Shown piece by piece: positions 1 to 9,056 of a stretch of 64,000 nucleotides of DNA. The number at the start of each line of letters is the position of its first letter. Positions within the stretch are counted from its first letter, which is position 1. The DNA is from Streptomyces sp. TLI_053 (GTDB lineage: Bacteria; Actinomycetota; Actinomycetes; Streptomycetales; Streptomycetaceae): NCBI RefSeq assembly GCF_900105395.1, contig NZ_LT629775.1, positions 8,707,501 to 8,771,500 of the forward strand. The letters run 5' to 3'. A model generated the notes under the pieces. It worked only from the letters and a program-made list of their open reading frames with translations, was not told where the DNA came from and did no database searches. Made by a program: the position numbers and the translations under genes.

Positions 1-1
1 C

Positions 2-1144
2 CGGGCCCTGCCGACGGCCGAGGTCTGCTACGCCGCCAAGGCCTTCCTGTGCAGCGCGGTGGTGGACTGGGCCGCCGAGGAGGGACTCGGCCTCGACGTC
101 TGCTCCGCGGGCGAACTCCGCCTGGCCGCTGCCGCCGGTTTCCCGCCCGAGCGCGTCCTGCTGCACGGCAACGCCAAGACTCCCGAGGAACTGCGCCTCG
201 CCCGCCGGCTGCGGGTCGGCCGGATCGTCGTCGACGGCGCCGCCGAGATCCCCCGGCTGGCCGCCCCGGCCGGGCCGGACGCCCCGCAGCGGGTCCTGGT
301 GCGGGTCCTGCCGGGGGTCGCCGCCGGGCACCACCGCGCGGTGCGCACCGGCGTCGACGGCCAGAAGTTCGGCTTCCGGATCGACGGCGGGGACGCCGCC
401 GACGCGGTCGCCCGGATCCTCGGCCAGCCCGGCCTGCGGCTCACCGGCCTGCACTGCCACCTGGGCTCCCAGATCACCGAGGCCGGACCCTACCTCGCCG
501 CCGTCGACCGGCTGGTCGGGCTCCTCGCCGAGATCCGCTACCGGCACGGCGTCGAACTTCCCGAGCTCGACCTCGGCGGCGGCTACGGTGTCCGCTACCT
601 CGCCGGGGACGCCGAGCTGGACCCGGACCGGTTCGCCGCCGAAGTCACCACCCGGCTCGCCGCCCGCTGCGCCGAACACGGCCTCGCCGTCCCCCGGCTG
701 CTGCTGGAGCCCGGCCGGGCGATCGCGGCTCCGGCCGGGGTGGCGCTCTACCGCGTCCTGTCGGTCAAGCGCGGCACGGACGGACGGGCCTTCGCGGCCG
801 TGGACGGCGGCATGAGCGACAACCCGCGCCCCGCCCTCTACGGCTCCGCCTACCAGGTCCGGACGGTCGGGCGGCCGGCCGACGGCCCGACGGCGACCTT
901 CGACGTGGTCGGCAGGCACTGCGAGGCCGGTGACGTCCTGGTGCACGGGGCCGCGCTCCCGGCCGACCTGCGCCCGGGGGACCTCCTGGCGGTTCCGGCC
1001 GCCGGCGCCTACCAGCTCTCGATGGCCTCCGGCTACAACCTGGTCGGCCGGCCGCCGGTCGCCGCCGTGCGGGAGGGGCGGCTGCGGCTGCTGGTCCGGC
1101 GGGAGACCGTCGAGGACTTCCGCGCCCGGGAGGTCGGCCGCTGA
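2..1144 (+). CDS. lysA: Diaminopimelate decarboxylase, 5' end outside the window
   Basis: PLP-dependent decarboxylation of meso-diaminopimelate to L-lysine, last step of lysine synthesis, cytoplasmic. The frame is open from the first bases, so the N terminus is missing. The fragment opens with YAAKAF, whose lysine is the PLP Schiff-base residue of this alanine-racemase-like (fold III) family. It continues with LHCHLGSQI, the glycine-rich phosphate loop LDLGGGYG, EPGR, and the C-terminal beta-barrel motifs VDGGMSDNPRPALYGS and GRHCEAGDVL, whose Cys and Glu come from the partner subunit of the dimer. It ends with GAYQLSMASGYN. All catalytic motifs are intact. Diaminopimelate decarboxylase fits best; other members of the ornithine/arginine decarboxylase fold are less likely given the SMASGYN ending. 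Confidence 0.93.
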   Translation, partial: RALPTAEVCYAAKAFLCSAVVDWAAEEGLGLDVCSAGELRLAAAAGFPPERVLLHGNAKTPEELRLARRLRVGRIVVDGAAEIPRLAAPAGPDAPQRVLVRVLPGVAAGHHRAVRTGVDGQKFGFRIDGGDAADAVARILGQPGLRLTGLHCHLGSQITEAGPYLAAVDRLVGLLAEIRYRHGVELPELDLGGGYGVRYLAGDAELDPDRFAAEVTTRLAARCAEHGLAVPRLLLEPGRAIAAPAGVALYRVLSVKRGTDGRAFAAVDGGMSDNPRPALYGSAYQVRTVGRPADGPTATFDVVGRHCEAGDVLVHGAALPADLRPGDLLAVPAAGAYQLSMASGYNLVGRPPVAAVREGRLRLLVRRETVEDFRAREVGR

Positions 1145-1324
1145 CTCGTCGGCCGCCGACTCCGTGGGGGGCCGCTGCCCCCTTCGACGGCCGCTGTGCC
1201 GGTGACCGACCGGCGCGCCGGGCCCGGGAGCGGATCCGTTCCCGGGCCCGGAAATCCAGGTGCGCCCGGGCCGACTCCCGCCGCACACTGGGCCGGTCAC
1301 GCACCGTCGCCGCGAAGGAGCCCC

Positions 1325-2389
1325 GTGCAGGGTGCAGTCAGCGTCTCGCCCGCCCAGATCCCCGAACTGCTGCTCGGTCTGGCCACCGTCCGCCCGGTGT
1401 TCCTCTGGGGCGCCCCGGGGATCGGGAAGTCCTCCCTGGTCAGGGAGTTCGCCGGGGCACTCGGTCTGGAGTGCGTGAGCCTGGTCGGCACCCAGCTCGC
1501 CCCGGAGGACCTCATCGGCGTGCCGCAGCTCACCCCCGAGGGCCGCTCCCGCTTCTGCCCGCCCGAGCAGATCGCCCGCGACCAGCCCTACTGCCTGTTC
1601 CTGGACGAGCTCAACGCGGCGTCGCCGGACGTCCAGAAGGCCTTCTACTCGCTGATCCTGGACCGCCGGATCGGCTCCTACGAGCTTCCGCCCGGCTCGA
1701 TCGTGATCGGCGCCGGGAACCGTGCCACCGACGGCGCGCTCGCCCGCCCGATGGCGTCCGCCCTGGTCAACCGCATGGTCCACGTCCATCTCCGGGCCAG
1801 TGCCGAGGACTGGCTGCGCTGGGCGGGCGGCGCCGGCATCCACCCCTGGATCGTCGACCACCTCACCGACCGGCCCGACCACCTGTGGTCCGCGCCGCCG
1901 AAGACCGAGGAGCCGTTCTCCACCCCGCGCGCCTGGCACATGCTCTCCGACGCGCTGCACTCCTTCGGGCCCACCCTGGACGAGGGGACGCTCAAGGTCG
2001 TTGCCCACGGGCTGCTCACCGCCCAGCACGCGATCGCCTTCTGCGGCTACGCGAAGATCGTCCGCAACTCCTACGGCCTGGAGGCCATCCTCAAGGGCGA
2101 CGCGCGCTGGCCGCACCGGGTGGAGGACCGCGACCTGCTCTACTACCTCGCCGACGCCTTCCGCAGCCGACTCGTCAAGGAACTGCCCGCGCAGAAGGAG
2201 CACGCCTCCGGGGCGCAGCGGCAGACGGCGTTCCGGGCGAAGTCGCTGCTGGTCCAGCTGGCCGAGATCTCGGTGGAGGTCGCCCGGACCGTGATCGCCG
2301 ACGGTGCGGACGGCATTCCGGTGCTGCCCGCCTGGTTCCTGATCGAGGCCGCCCGGGACATGCCCCGGTTGGTCGAGGCCCGCCGGTGA
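1325..2389 (+). CDS. MoxR-type AAA+ ATPase
   Basis: 354-residue AAA+ ATPase of the MoxR/AAA_5 group. Walker A is GAPGIGKSS at about residues 29-37 and Walker B is CLFLDELNAA near residue 90; GAGNRATDGALARPM fits sensor 1 and the arginine-finger region. The GTG start at 1325 has GAAGGAG a few bases upstream; the longer frame from 1196 has no good site and a low-complexity N terminus. The next gene starts inside this stop codon (GTGA overlap), so the two are translationally coupled. MoxR ATPases typically act as chaperones together with a VWA-domain protein on metal or cofactor insertion or complex remodelling; the client here is unknown. Confidence 0.88.
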   Translation: MQGAVSVSPAQIPELLLGLATVRPVFLWGAPGIGKSSLVREFAGALGLECVSLVGTQLAPEDLIGVPQLTPEGRSRFCPPEQIARDQPYCLFLDELNAASPDVQKAFYSLILDRRIGSYELPPGSIVIGAGNRATDGALARPMASALVNRMVHVHLRASAEDWLRWAGGAGIHPWIVDHLTDRPDHLWSAPPKTEEPFSTPRAWHMLSDALHSFGPTLDEGTLKVVAHGLLTAQHAIAFCGYAKIVRNSYGLEAILKGDARWPHRVEDRDLLYYLADAFRSRLVKELPAQKEHASGAQRQTAFRAKSLLVQLAEISVEVARTVIADGADGIPVLPAWFLIEAARDMPRLVEARR

Positions 2390-4200
2390 GGCGCGCCCGG
2401 GCCGACCGCGGGGAGCCGGACCCGGGTACCGAGGCGTTCGCGGAGGGTGTCCGGCTGCTCCGCCGCAATCCGGCCCTCGCCGCCCTGCGCGCCGACATCT
2501 GCCGCACCCAGGACTGCGAGGCCGCTCCGCCGGACGGCTGGGTGGTCGCCGACTCCAACGGCACCCTGCACGTCAACCCGCGCCGCCGGGCCGAACCCGA
2601 GGAGTGGGCCTGGGTGCTGGCGCACGCCCTGCTGCACCTGGGCCTCGGCCACCTCCCGGGCGCCCGCGGCACCCGGACCCGGCCCGACGCCTTCGAGTCC
2701 GCCGCCCGCTGCACCGTGGTCAACCGCTTCCTCGCCACCTTCCCGGTCGGCCGCGCCCCGGTCGTCCTCCCGCAGGAGTACCCGGGCGGCGGCGAGGAGG
2801 AGTTGGCCGCCCGGTGGCGCCGCGACGGCCTGCCCGCGCCCGCGGTCGCCGGGACCGCGGGAACGGCCGGAACCGCCGAGCAGGACCAACTGCTGCTGGA
2901 GTGGCGCGGCCACGGGCCGCCCGAGGACTGGACGGTGGAGTTCGCGGCCGCGCTCACCCGCACCATGTCCGCCGCCATGGACCGGGCCGGCGGACGGTTC
3001 GACGCCGATACCGGCGAACGCCTCCCCGAGCGACCCTGGACGAGGGCGCTCAACTGGTTCGTCTCCTCGTACCCGCTGCTCGGCGTCGTCGCGGCCGGCC
3101 TCACCGTGGTGGCCGACGCCGAACTGGCCCGGGCCCACGACATCGCCGTCGCCGCCGTCGACAGCGAGGTCGGGGAGATCTACGTCAACCCGCTGCGCCG
3201 CTACTCCGACGAGGAGTGGCGGTTCGTCCTCGGCCACGAGATCCTGCACGCCGCCCTGCGGCACGGCGAGCGCCGCGGCGGCCGGGACCCGTTCCTGTTC
3301 AACGTCGCCGCCGACTACGTCATCAACGGCTGGCTGCTGGAGATGGGCGTCGGCGAGATGCCGGACGGGCTGCTGCACGACCCGCGGTTGAAGGGGCTGT
3401 CGGCCGAGGAGGTGTACGACCGGATCGTCCGCGACCGGCGCCGGATCCGCCGCCTCGCCACCCTGGCGGGGAAGAACCGCCCGGACGTCCTCGGCGAACG
3501 GCTGGGACCGCCGCGGGACTTCGTGGACCTCGACGACTTCTACCGGCGCGGCCTCCAGCAGGGCTTCGAGCTGCACGGGCGCGAACGCGGCCTGTTGCCG
3601 GCCGGGTTGGTCGAGGAGGTCCGTGCCCTCGCCCACCCGCCGCTGCCGTGGGACGCGCTGCTGGCGCGCTGGTTCGACGAGTTCGTGCCCCGGCCGGAGC
3701 CGGTGCGCAGCTACGCCCGCCCGGCGCGCCGGCAGTCCGCCACGCCGGACATCCCCAGGGCGGGCCGCCACCACCCGGAGGAGGAGGTGCCGCGCTGCAC
3801 CTTCGGGGTCGTCCTGGACACCTCCGGTTCGATGGACCGGTCGCTGCTCGGCAAGGCGCTCGGCGCGATCGCCTCCTACGCCGCCGCCCGGGACGTACCG
3901 GCGGCGCGGGTGGTGCACTGCGATGCCGCCGTGCACGACGCCGGGTACCTCCCGGTGGAGGAGATCGCCGGGCGGCTCCGGGTGCACGGGCGGGGAGGCA
4001 CCGTGCTCCAGCCGGGCATCGACCTGCTGGAGCGGGCCGAGGACTTCCCGCCCGGCGCACCCGTGCTCGTGATCACCGACGGCGAGTGCGACGTGCTGAG
4101 GCTGCGCCGTGAGCACGCCTTCCTCGTCCCGCGCGGTGCCGTGCTGCCGTTCACAGCGCGCGGCCCGGTGTTCCGGATGAGCCGGGACGCTCCCGGCTGA
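2386..4200 (+). CDS. VWA-like protein with putative metallopeptidase domain (COG3864/DUF2201 type)
   Basis: 604 residues, starting at the GTG that overlaps the upstream stop codon. The N-terminal half holds two HExxH-like stations: HALLHLGLGH near residue 80, where Glu is replaced by Ala, and a canonical zinc motif HEILHAALRHG near residue 284. The C-terminal part is a von Willebrand A-like domain with the metal-binding DTSGSMD at about residue 478 and VLVITDGECD later. This domain order matches predicted metal-dependent peptidases encoded next to MoxR ATPases. A MoxR-VWA working pair is likely from coupling and family precedent; peptidase activity is inferred only from the second motif. Confidence 0.85.
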   Translation: MRRARADRGEPDPGTEAFAEGVRLLRRNPALAALRADICRTQDCEAAPPDGWVVADSNGTLHVNPRRRAEPEEWAWVLAHALLHLGLGHLPGARGTRTRPDAFESAARCTVVNRFLATFPVGRAPVVLPQEYPGGGEEELAARWRRDGLPAPAVAGTAGTAGTAEQDQLLLEWRGHGPPEDWTVEFAAALTRTMSAAMDRAGGRFDADTGERLPERPWTRALNWFVSSYPLLGVVAAGLTVVADAELARAHDIAVAAVDSEVGEIYVNPLRRYSDEEWRFVLGHEILHAALRHGERRGGRDPFLFNVAADYVINGWLLEMGVGEMPDGLLHDPRLKGLSAEEVYDRIVRDRRRIRRLATLAGKNRPDVLGERLGPPRDFVDLDDFYRRGLQQGFELHGRERGLLPAGLVEEVRALAHPPLPWDALLARWFDEFVPRPEPVRSYARPARRQSATPDIPRAGRHHPEEEVPRCTFGVVLDTSGSMDRSLLGKALGAIASYAAARDVPAARVVHCDAAVHDAGYLPVEEIAGRLRVHGRGGTVLQPGIDLLERAEDFPPGAPVLVITDGECDVLRLRREHAFLVPRGAVLPFTARGPVFRMSRDAPG

Positions 4201-4305
4201 TCGTCGAGCGGCTCGGGCGAGAAGGCCCGCATCGTGGAGGGCAGCCCGCCTCGCGAGCCGCGCTTGCGACGTCCGGCGATGGTCGGCGGGGTGCGGGAAC
4301 ACCGC

Positions 4306-4347
4306 GTGGACCCCGTGTGGACCCCGTTGGACCCCGTGTGGACCCCC
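4306..4347. repeat. Four tandem copies of an 11-bp GTGGACCCCGT unit
   Basis: Four units in a row, the last two slightly degenerate, between the convergent ends of the VWA gene and the MFS gene. They are followed by a short CCTCC/GGAGG hairpin at 4346-4361. Probably intergenic sequence acting with the hairpin as a weak terminator; no coding signal. Confidence 0.6.
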
Positions 4348-4375
4348 TCCGCTTCGGGAGGCCCCCGGCGGAATG

Positions 4376-5677
4376 TCAGTGCCGCGCGAGGGGTCCGGTT
4401 TCCGAGGGAGTGTCGGGAACGTCGGCGAACGGGCGTTCGAGTCGGAGCAGTCCGGGGACGGCGGCCAGCGAGGTGACGAGGAGGAACAGCCAGGGCCAGG
4501 CCGGGCCGTGTGCGAACAGCAGGGTGAGCAGGCCGGGGGCGAGTGCCTGGCCGAGGTTCCAGGAGAGTTGTTTGACCGCCAGGTACCGGCCGCGTCGTGC
4601 CGGATGGGCGAGCGCCACGCTCAACTCCTCCCGGCCGGGCGTGGCCACCGTCTCGGCCAGGTTGTAGACCAGCATCGCGACGACCAGCCCCGACAGCACC
4701 AGCCAGCGCGGACCGTCGGCCGGCAGGACGGCGAAGAGCGCGAAGGCCGCGGCGTTGAGCCCCGCCCCGGCGGCCGCCGTCCGGGTCGGACGGTGGCCTT
4801 CCAGCAGGCGGGAGACCGGGCTCTGGGTCAGCACCACTTGGACGCCGTTGAGCACCAGCAGCGCGCCGGCCAGCGAAGCGTCCAGGTGCAGGGCGGCCGT
4901 CACGTGCACCGCGAGCAGGACGCTCAGCACCATCGAGGCCAGCACGGAGGACAGGTTCACCACCACCATGAGCAGGTAGCGGCGGTCCGCCAGCACCGCC
5001 CGGTAGCCGCCCGCTCCCTGGCCCGCCCCTGAGCGGACCCGGGCCGCTGCCCGGGTGGCGGGCGGTTCGGCCGGGGCGGGCCGCCAGCGGGCCAGCAGCA
5101 CCGCCGCCGCCAGGTACGAGGCGGCGTTCAACGCCACCAGCACCCGCAGGCCGCCCGTCCCGCCGTCGCCGACCAGCAGTGCGCCGGCCGCGCCACCCAG
5201 GCCGAGCCCGGCATTGCGCAGGGTCTGCACCAGCGCGAACCAGCGGGTGCGCTCCCCGGCCGGGGCGGCCAGCACCACCAGCCCGGTGCTGGCGGTCCAG
5301 TACGCGGCCTGGCCGGCCTGGGCGAGGAGGCAGACCAGCACGATCAGCGAGGCACGGTCGGCGAGCAGGAAGCCCGCGTAGGCGAGCGCGGAGAGTGCGT
5401 TGGCCCAGGCGGCGACCGGCCGGGCGCCGTGGCGGTCGATCAGCGGGCCGACGACGGGGGCGACCGGCAGGGCCAGCAGTCGGGCGGCGGAGACCGCCGC
5501 GCCGACGGTGGTCAGCGACAGCGCCGTGGTGCGGGCGAAGAACACCAGGGTGAAGGCGAGCACCAGGCCGGTGCCCAGGCTGTCGATCAGGTGCGCGCCG
5601 ATCAGTGGGCGGTGGCGGCCGGCCGAGGCGGGCAGTCCGAGGCGGTCCCGGAGCGGGACGGGGGTGGCGGTGGTCAT
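4376..5677 (-). CDS. MFS transporter
   Basis: 433-residue integral membrane protein of the major facilitator superfamily. About 12 hydrophobic segments are visible, and PLIDRHGARPVAAWANAL fits the loop 2-3 signature (D-R-x-G-A/R). The ATG at 5677 is chosen because it opens directly on a short basic N terminus before the first membrane helix; the open frame extends upstream only as non-coding shadow. It is divergent from an ArsR-type regulator across 84 bp holding an inverted repeat, so regulation of this exporter by the neighbour is likely. Substrate unknown; drug or metabolite efflux is the usual role. Confidence 0.88.
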   Translation of the reverse strand: MTTATPVPLRDRLGLPASAGRHRPLIGAHLIDSLGTGLVLAFTLVFFARTTALSLTTVGAAVSAARLLALPVAPVVGPLIDRHGARPVAAWANALSALAYAGFLLADRASLIVLVCLLAQAGQAAYWTASTGLVVLAAPAGERTRWFALVQTLRNAGLGLGGAAGALLVGDGGTGGLRVLVALNAASYLAAAVLLARWRPAPAEPPATRAAARVRSGAGQGAGGYRAVLADRRYLLMVVVNLSSVLASMVLSVLLAVHVTAALHLDASLAGALLVLNGVQVVLTQSPVSRLLEGHRPTRTAAAGAGLNAAAFALFAVLPADGPRWLVLSGLVVAMLVYNLAETVATPGREELSVALAHPARRGRYLAVKQLSWNLGQALAPGLLTLLFAHGPAWPWLFLLVTSLAAVPGLLRLERPFADVPDTPSETGPLARH

Positions 5678-5713
5678 GGGGCCAGGCTGCCTGCGATGAT
5701 CGTCGGAGCCCAT

Positions 5714-5735
5714 GGATTCGACACAGCTCGAATCC
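5714..5735. promoter_or_regulatory. Inverted repeat, likely ArsR-type operator
   Basis: Perfect 8-bp arms GGATTCGA and TCGAATCC separated by 6 bp, between the divergent MFS and regulator genes and 26 bp before the regulator start. The size suits a winged-helix dimer. Binding by the adjacent regulator is inferred. Confidence 0.6.
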
Positions 5736-5761
5736 TCGCCACGCCGACCGTCGGGGAGCCG

Positions 5762-6733
5762 ATGCTGACCTGGGAGTTCTCCGCGCAGGACCTGGCCCGC
5801 ACCAGGTTCGCCCGCTCGCCGCTGTGCGAGCTGACCACGAGCGTCGAGGCGCTGAAGGACCCGGGCCGCAGCGCCGTCCACCTGCCCTGGGCCCGCCGGG
5901 CCCGCCGCGAGCTCGCCGACGTGAGCTGGGAGCTGCTCTCCCAGCTGGTGCGGCTGCCGACGCGGTACGTGCCGGACTTCCTCACCCCGGTGCCGGTCGT
6001 CGGCAGCCCGACCCTGGCCGAGCAGTTGGCCGAGCTGACCGCGCTCGACCCGGCCGCCGTCCGCCGCGACCTGGACCGGATCGGCGGCGAACTCCCGCCA
6101 CTGGTGGCAGAGCTGTACGCCGAGCCGGTGGCCGGAACCCGGCGGCTGGCGGCCGAGGCGCAGGCCTACTGGCAGGCCGCGATCGCCCCGTACTGGGAGC
6201 GGATCGAACGCCTCGCCGAGGGCGAGATCCTGCGCCGGGCCCGGCAGTTGGCGGCGGACGGTCCGGCCGGACTCTTCACCGACCTGCACCCGTCGGTGAG
6301 CTGGGAGCACGACCTGCTGCGGATCGGCCACCGGCACGTGGACGCGCACCGCCGGCTGGACGGCGCGCGCGGACTTGTCCTGGTGCCCACCGTGTTCGCC
6401 TGGCCCGGGGTGTTCTCCCAGCTCAATCCGCCCTGGCAGCCCGGCCTGGTCTACCCGCCGCGCGGTGTCGCCACCCTCTGGGAGTCGGCCCCGCCCGCTC
6501 CGGCGGGCCTGGCCCGGGTGCTCGGCCGGGCCCGCGCGCGGCTGCTCGCCGAACTGGCGGCCCCTGCCACCACCACCGAACTCGCCGTCCGCACCGGCCT
6601 GTCCGCCCCCACCGTCTCGCACCACCTGGCCGCCCTGCACGACGCCGGCCTGGCCGCCCGCCACCGCACCGGCCGCAGCGTGCTCTACCTGCGCACGCCG
6701 GCGGCCGAACTGCTGTGCCGCGAACGGGGGTAG
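5762..6733 (+). CDS. ArsR-family winged-helix regulator (DUF5937-like N-terminal domain)
   Basis: 323 residues. The C-terminal ~60 residues form an HTH: TTTELAVRTGLSAPTVSHHL is a clear ArsR/HTH_20 recognition helix, followed by the wing AARHRTGRSVLYLRT. The long N-terminal part resembles the DUF5937 domain that precedes such HTHs in actinomycetes. The ATG at 5762 (MLTWEFSAQDLART) has GGGGAG upstream and lies just downstream of the perfect inverted repeat. Likely a ligand-responsive repressor of itself and of the divergent MFS gene; ligand unknown. Confidence 0.85.
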   Translation: MLTWEFSAQDLARTRFARSPLCELTTSVEALKDPGRSAVHLPWARRARRELADVSWELLSQLVRLPTRYVPDFLTPVPVVGSPTLAEQLAELTALDPAAVRRDLDRIGGELPPLVAELYAEPVAGTRRLAAEAQAYWQAAIAPYWERIERLAEGEILRRARQLAADGPAGLFTDLHPSVSWEHDLLRIGHRHVDAHRRLDGARGLVLVPTVFAWPGVFSQLNPPWQPGLVYPPRGVATLWESAPPAPAGLARVLGRARARLLAELAAPATTTELAVRTGLSAPTVSHHLAALHDAGLAARHRTGRSVLYLRTPAAELLCRERG

Positions 6734-6972
6734 GGAATTTCCTTCCGATCGTCGGACCGTTGCTCCGGGTCGTGCCGTCGACTGCCGCGCAGTGGGCGCG
6801 GACAGGGCCGTTGTTGCCGGACCGGCACCACGCGATTATTCCCGAGACGGGCCGACCACCATGATCCGCATCGCCGGTATCCACATCCGGCCCGCCCGGT
6901 GTTCCGGATGGGCCGGGGGCTGTCTCCGCCGGCCCCGCGCTCCCTCGGCGGCCTGCCGCGGGGCCGGGTTCA

Positions 6973-7080
6973 GGGGCGGGCCCGGGGCTCGTGCACCCCG
7001 GCCCCGGCCCCTGGGCCGCCTTCGGGAGGGGCGGGCCCGGGGATCGTGCACCCCGGCCCCGGCCCCCGGGCCGCCTTCGG
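6973..7080. repeat. Two 53-bp direct repeats with hairpin potential
   Basis: Copies at 6973-7025 and 7028-7080 differ at only about three positions. Each carries a GGGGCGGGCCCGGGG block facing a CCCCGGCCCCGGCCCC block around GTGCA, so each can fold into a strong hairpin. They sit between convergent genes and probably act as a duplicated bidirectional terminator. The rest of the 6734-7110 gap, including 6734-6972, shows no coding or RNA gene signal. Confidence 0.65.
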
Positions 7081-7110
7081 CCGTGAAGTGCCGTCGGATG
7101 TGATGGGCCG

Positions 7111-8850
7111 TCAGGCGGGGTTCCGGTCGGCCCCCGGAGTGCGGGGGAGGGGCCCGGCGCCGCGGTCCGGTGCGGCAGCGGCGCCCTGGCCGACCGGCCA
7201 GCCGTCGACGGTGGTGACGGTGCGGTGGTAGGGGCCGTCCGGGCCGGTGCTGCGGTAGTCCTCGGTGGCGCTGCCGGTGCGGACGGTGGTGTCGCCGTCG
7301 TGGCGGTGGGCGGTCGGGCGCAGGGTGTGGTCGACGGTGCTGCGTCCGGTGACCCGGTCGCCGGTCGCCGTGGTCGCCTCGCGGTGCTGCCCGAGGTCCA
7401 TCGAGGTGATCTGGTCGGTGTTGCCGGCCGCGTCCTGGGTGTACCGGTAGCTGACGTCGAGCGGCTGGCTCTCGTGGACCGTGCTGGTGCGCCGGGGACC
7501 GGAGCCCCAGCTGGCGGTGGTCCGGGTGAGGTCGGTGCGGTTGCGCAGGGTCAGGTCGTTGCCGTTCGCACGGAAGCGCTGGGTGGAACCGAACACGAGC
7601 TCGTCGCGGACCTCGGTGGTGATCCGGCCGTGCGAGGTCTGCAGCCAGCCCCGGGCGAGGTCGTGCCGGGCGGCGGTGACCGTCCAGTCGCCGCTGCCGC
7701 CGCCGTGGTCGCGGAGGGCGGTGGTGGTCGCGGCCTCCGGGGCGACCCGGTAGTCGGTGAGCCCGCCGGTGGTGCGGGCGGCGCCGTGGTCCACCTCGGC
7801 GAACAGGTTGACCTGGCCGGTCCAGAGGTCGTTGCTGCGGGCCTCGGTGGCGTTGACGGCGATCGCGACCCGGTGCGGCCGGCCGTCCACCAGCAGTCCG
7901 GCGTACGGGGTGAGGTCGAGCCGGTAAGCGGGCAGGTCGAAGGCGAGGATGCCGGGCGTGGGCCGCCACAGCAGCGGGTCCCAGCCACCGGTGTAGATCA
8001 CGGGGTAGGGCCAGACCGCGCCGACCACCCGTCCGTCGACGCTCAGCCGCAGTTCGCGGAACGGGCCCTGGCCGCAGACGCCGGTCCCGGCGTTGGCGCG
8101 GGCGAACTCCTCGGGTGCGGAGGCGTAGGCGAACTCCTCGCAGGCGCCGCCCCCGCGCGCGTAGACCTCGGCGGTCAGGCGCTCCAGGTTGGGCGGGAAG
8201 GTGAGGTCGGTGCCGGCGCTCGGCGTCGCCCGGTCGAGTCCGAAGGGCCCGGTGGTGAGCAGCCGGTCGGCGGTCCTGGCGGCGGGCCAACGGGCGGAGG
8301 CGGTGTAGAACGTCAGGCTCGCGGAGATCCGGAACACGCCGGTGTAGGTGTCGTCCGTGACGTTGGCGAGGTCGAGCGCGAAGGGCTGCGGCCCGGCGGC
8401 GAACAGCGGTGCGTAGCGCGTGACATCACGTTCGAGCGCCCACTCGATGCCGTCCTTGGACGGTTCGGGGGTGGAGGAGAGCAGGACCTGCACGCCACCG
8501 ACCCGGACGGTGAACAGCCGGTCGAACTGCCGTCCGGCGACCTGCCCGTGCAGGTCGAGCACGACCGCGGACCAGGGGCCGGCGCAGTCGGCGGGCGGGG
8601 TGACGGTGGTGTTGTAGGGCGTGTCCGGCGGGTTCCCGTAGCCGTTGCGGAACGGCTGGTCGTGCATCACCTCGACGGTGCAGGAGCGGGTGTCGGGCCG
8701 GGTGATCGGCTTCGCCGCGGTGAACGGGTCGTGGTAGTCGGTGCCGAAGTCGGCGTGGGCCGGACCGGCGGCCGTCAGCGCCCCGGCGAGGGCGAGGAGG
8801 ACGGCGCCGGCCAGTCGGCCGGCTCGTCGGATCAGTGGATGGACGGCCAA
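7111..8850 (-). CDS. Secreted peptide-N-glycanase A (PNGase A)-like protein
   Basis: About 579 residues. From a TTG at 8850, preceded by GGGAGAGGG, the product begins MAVHPLIRRAGRLAGAV and has a typical signal peptide ending AGPAHA. The body resembles the peptide-N4-(N-acetyl-beta-glucosaminyl)asparagine amidase A family: CTVEVMHDQPF, WSAVVLDLHGQVAGRQFDR, and later YPVIYTGGWDPLLWRP. Such enzymes remove N-glycans from glycoproteins, fitting an extracellular role in scavenging plant or fungal glycans. An ATG at 8925 or 8937 is possible but would put 25-29 residues before the signal peptide and has poor ribosome-site spacing. Family call is by motif only; activity is not shown. Confidence 0.78.
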   Translation of the reverse strand: MAVHPLIRRAGRLAGAVLLALAGALTAAGPAHADFGTDYHDPFTAAKPITRPDTRSCTVEVMHDQPFRNGYGNPPDTPYNTTVTPPADCAGPWSAVVLDLHGQVAGRQFDRLFTVRVGGVQVLLSSTPEPSKDGIEWALERDVTRYAPLFAAGPQPFALDLANVTDDTYTGVFRISASLTFYTASARWPAARTADRLLTTGPFGLDRATPSAGTDLTFPPNLERLTAEVYARGGGACEEFAYASAPEEFARANAGTGVCGQGPFRELRLSVDGRVVGAVWPYPVIYTGGWDPLLWRPTPGILAFDLPAYRLDLTPYAGLLVDGRPHRVAIAVNATEARSNDLWTGQVNLFAEVDHGAARTTGGLTDYRVAPEAATTTALRDHGGGSGDWTVTAARHDLARGWLQTSHGRITTEVRDELVFGSTQRFRANGNDLTLRNRTDLTRTTASWGSGPRRTSTVHESQPLDVSYRYTQDAAGNTDQITSMDLGQHREATTATGDRVTGRSTVDHTLRPTAHRHDGDTTVRTGSATEDYRSTGPDGPYHRTVTTVDGWPVGQGAAAAPDRGAGPLPRTPGADRNPA

Positions 8851-9056
8851 GGGGGGCCCTCTCCCGGCCGACCGGAGGGTGGGGCGAGGACGGTCGGCGC
8901 GTTGCTCGTCGGACGGTTCCGGCATCCTCCCGAGCATGGCATGCAAGCGTCAAGCGATGGGTGCTGCCCGGGAGCGCTCGGGAACCGGCCGGGGGCGATC
9001 GTGAGCGACCGGGGGACCACGGTGCCCGGGCGCCGTCCGGGCGGGAGGATGGCCCG

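Noticed and set aside
2143..4302. Long minus-strand frame opposite the VWA gene
   Set aside because: Mirror frame of a strongly coding GC-rich gene; no ribosome site or recognisable domain.
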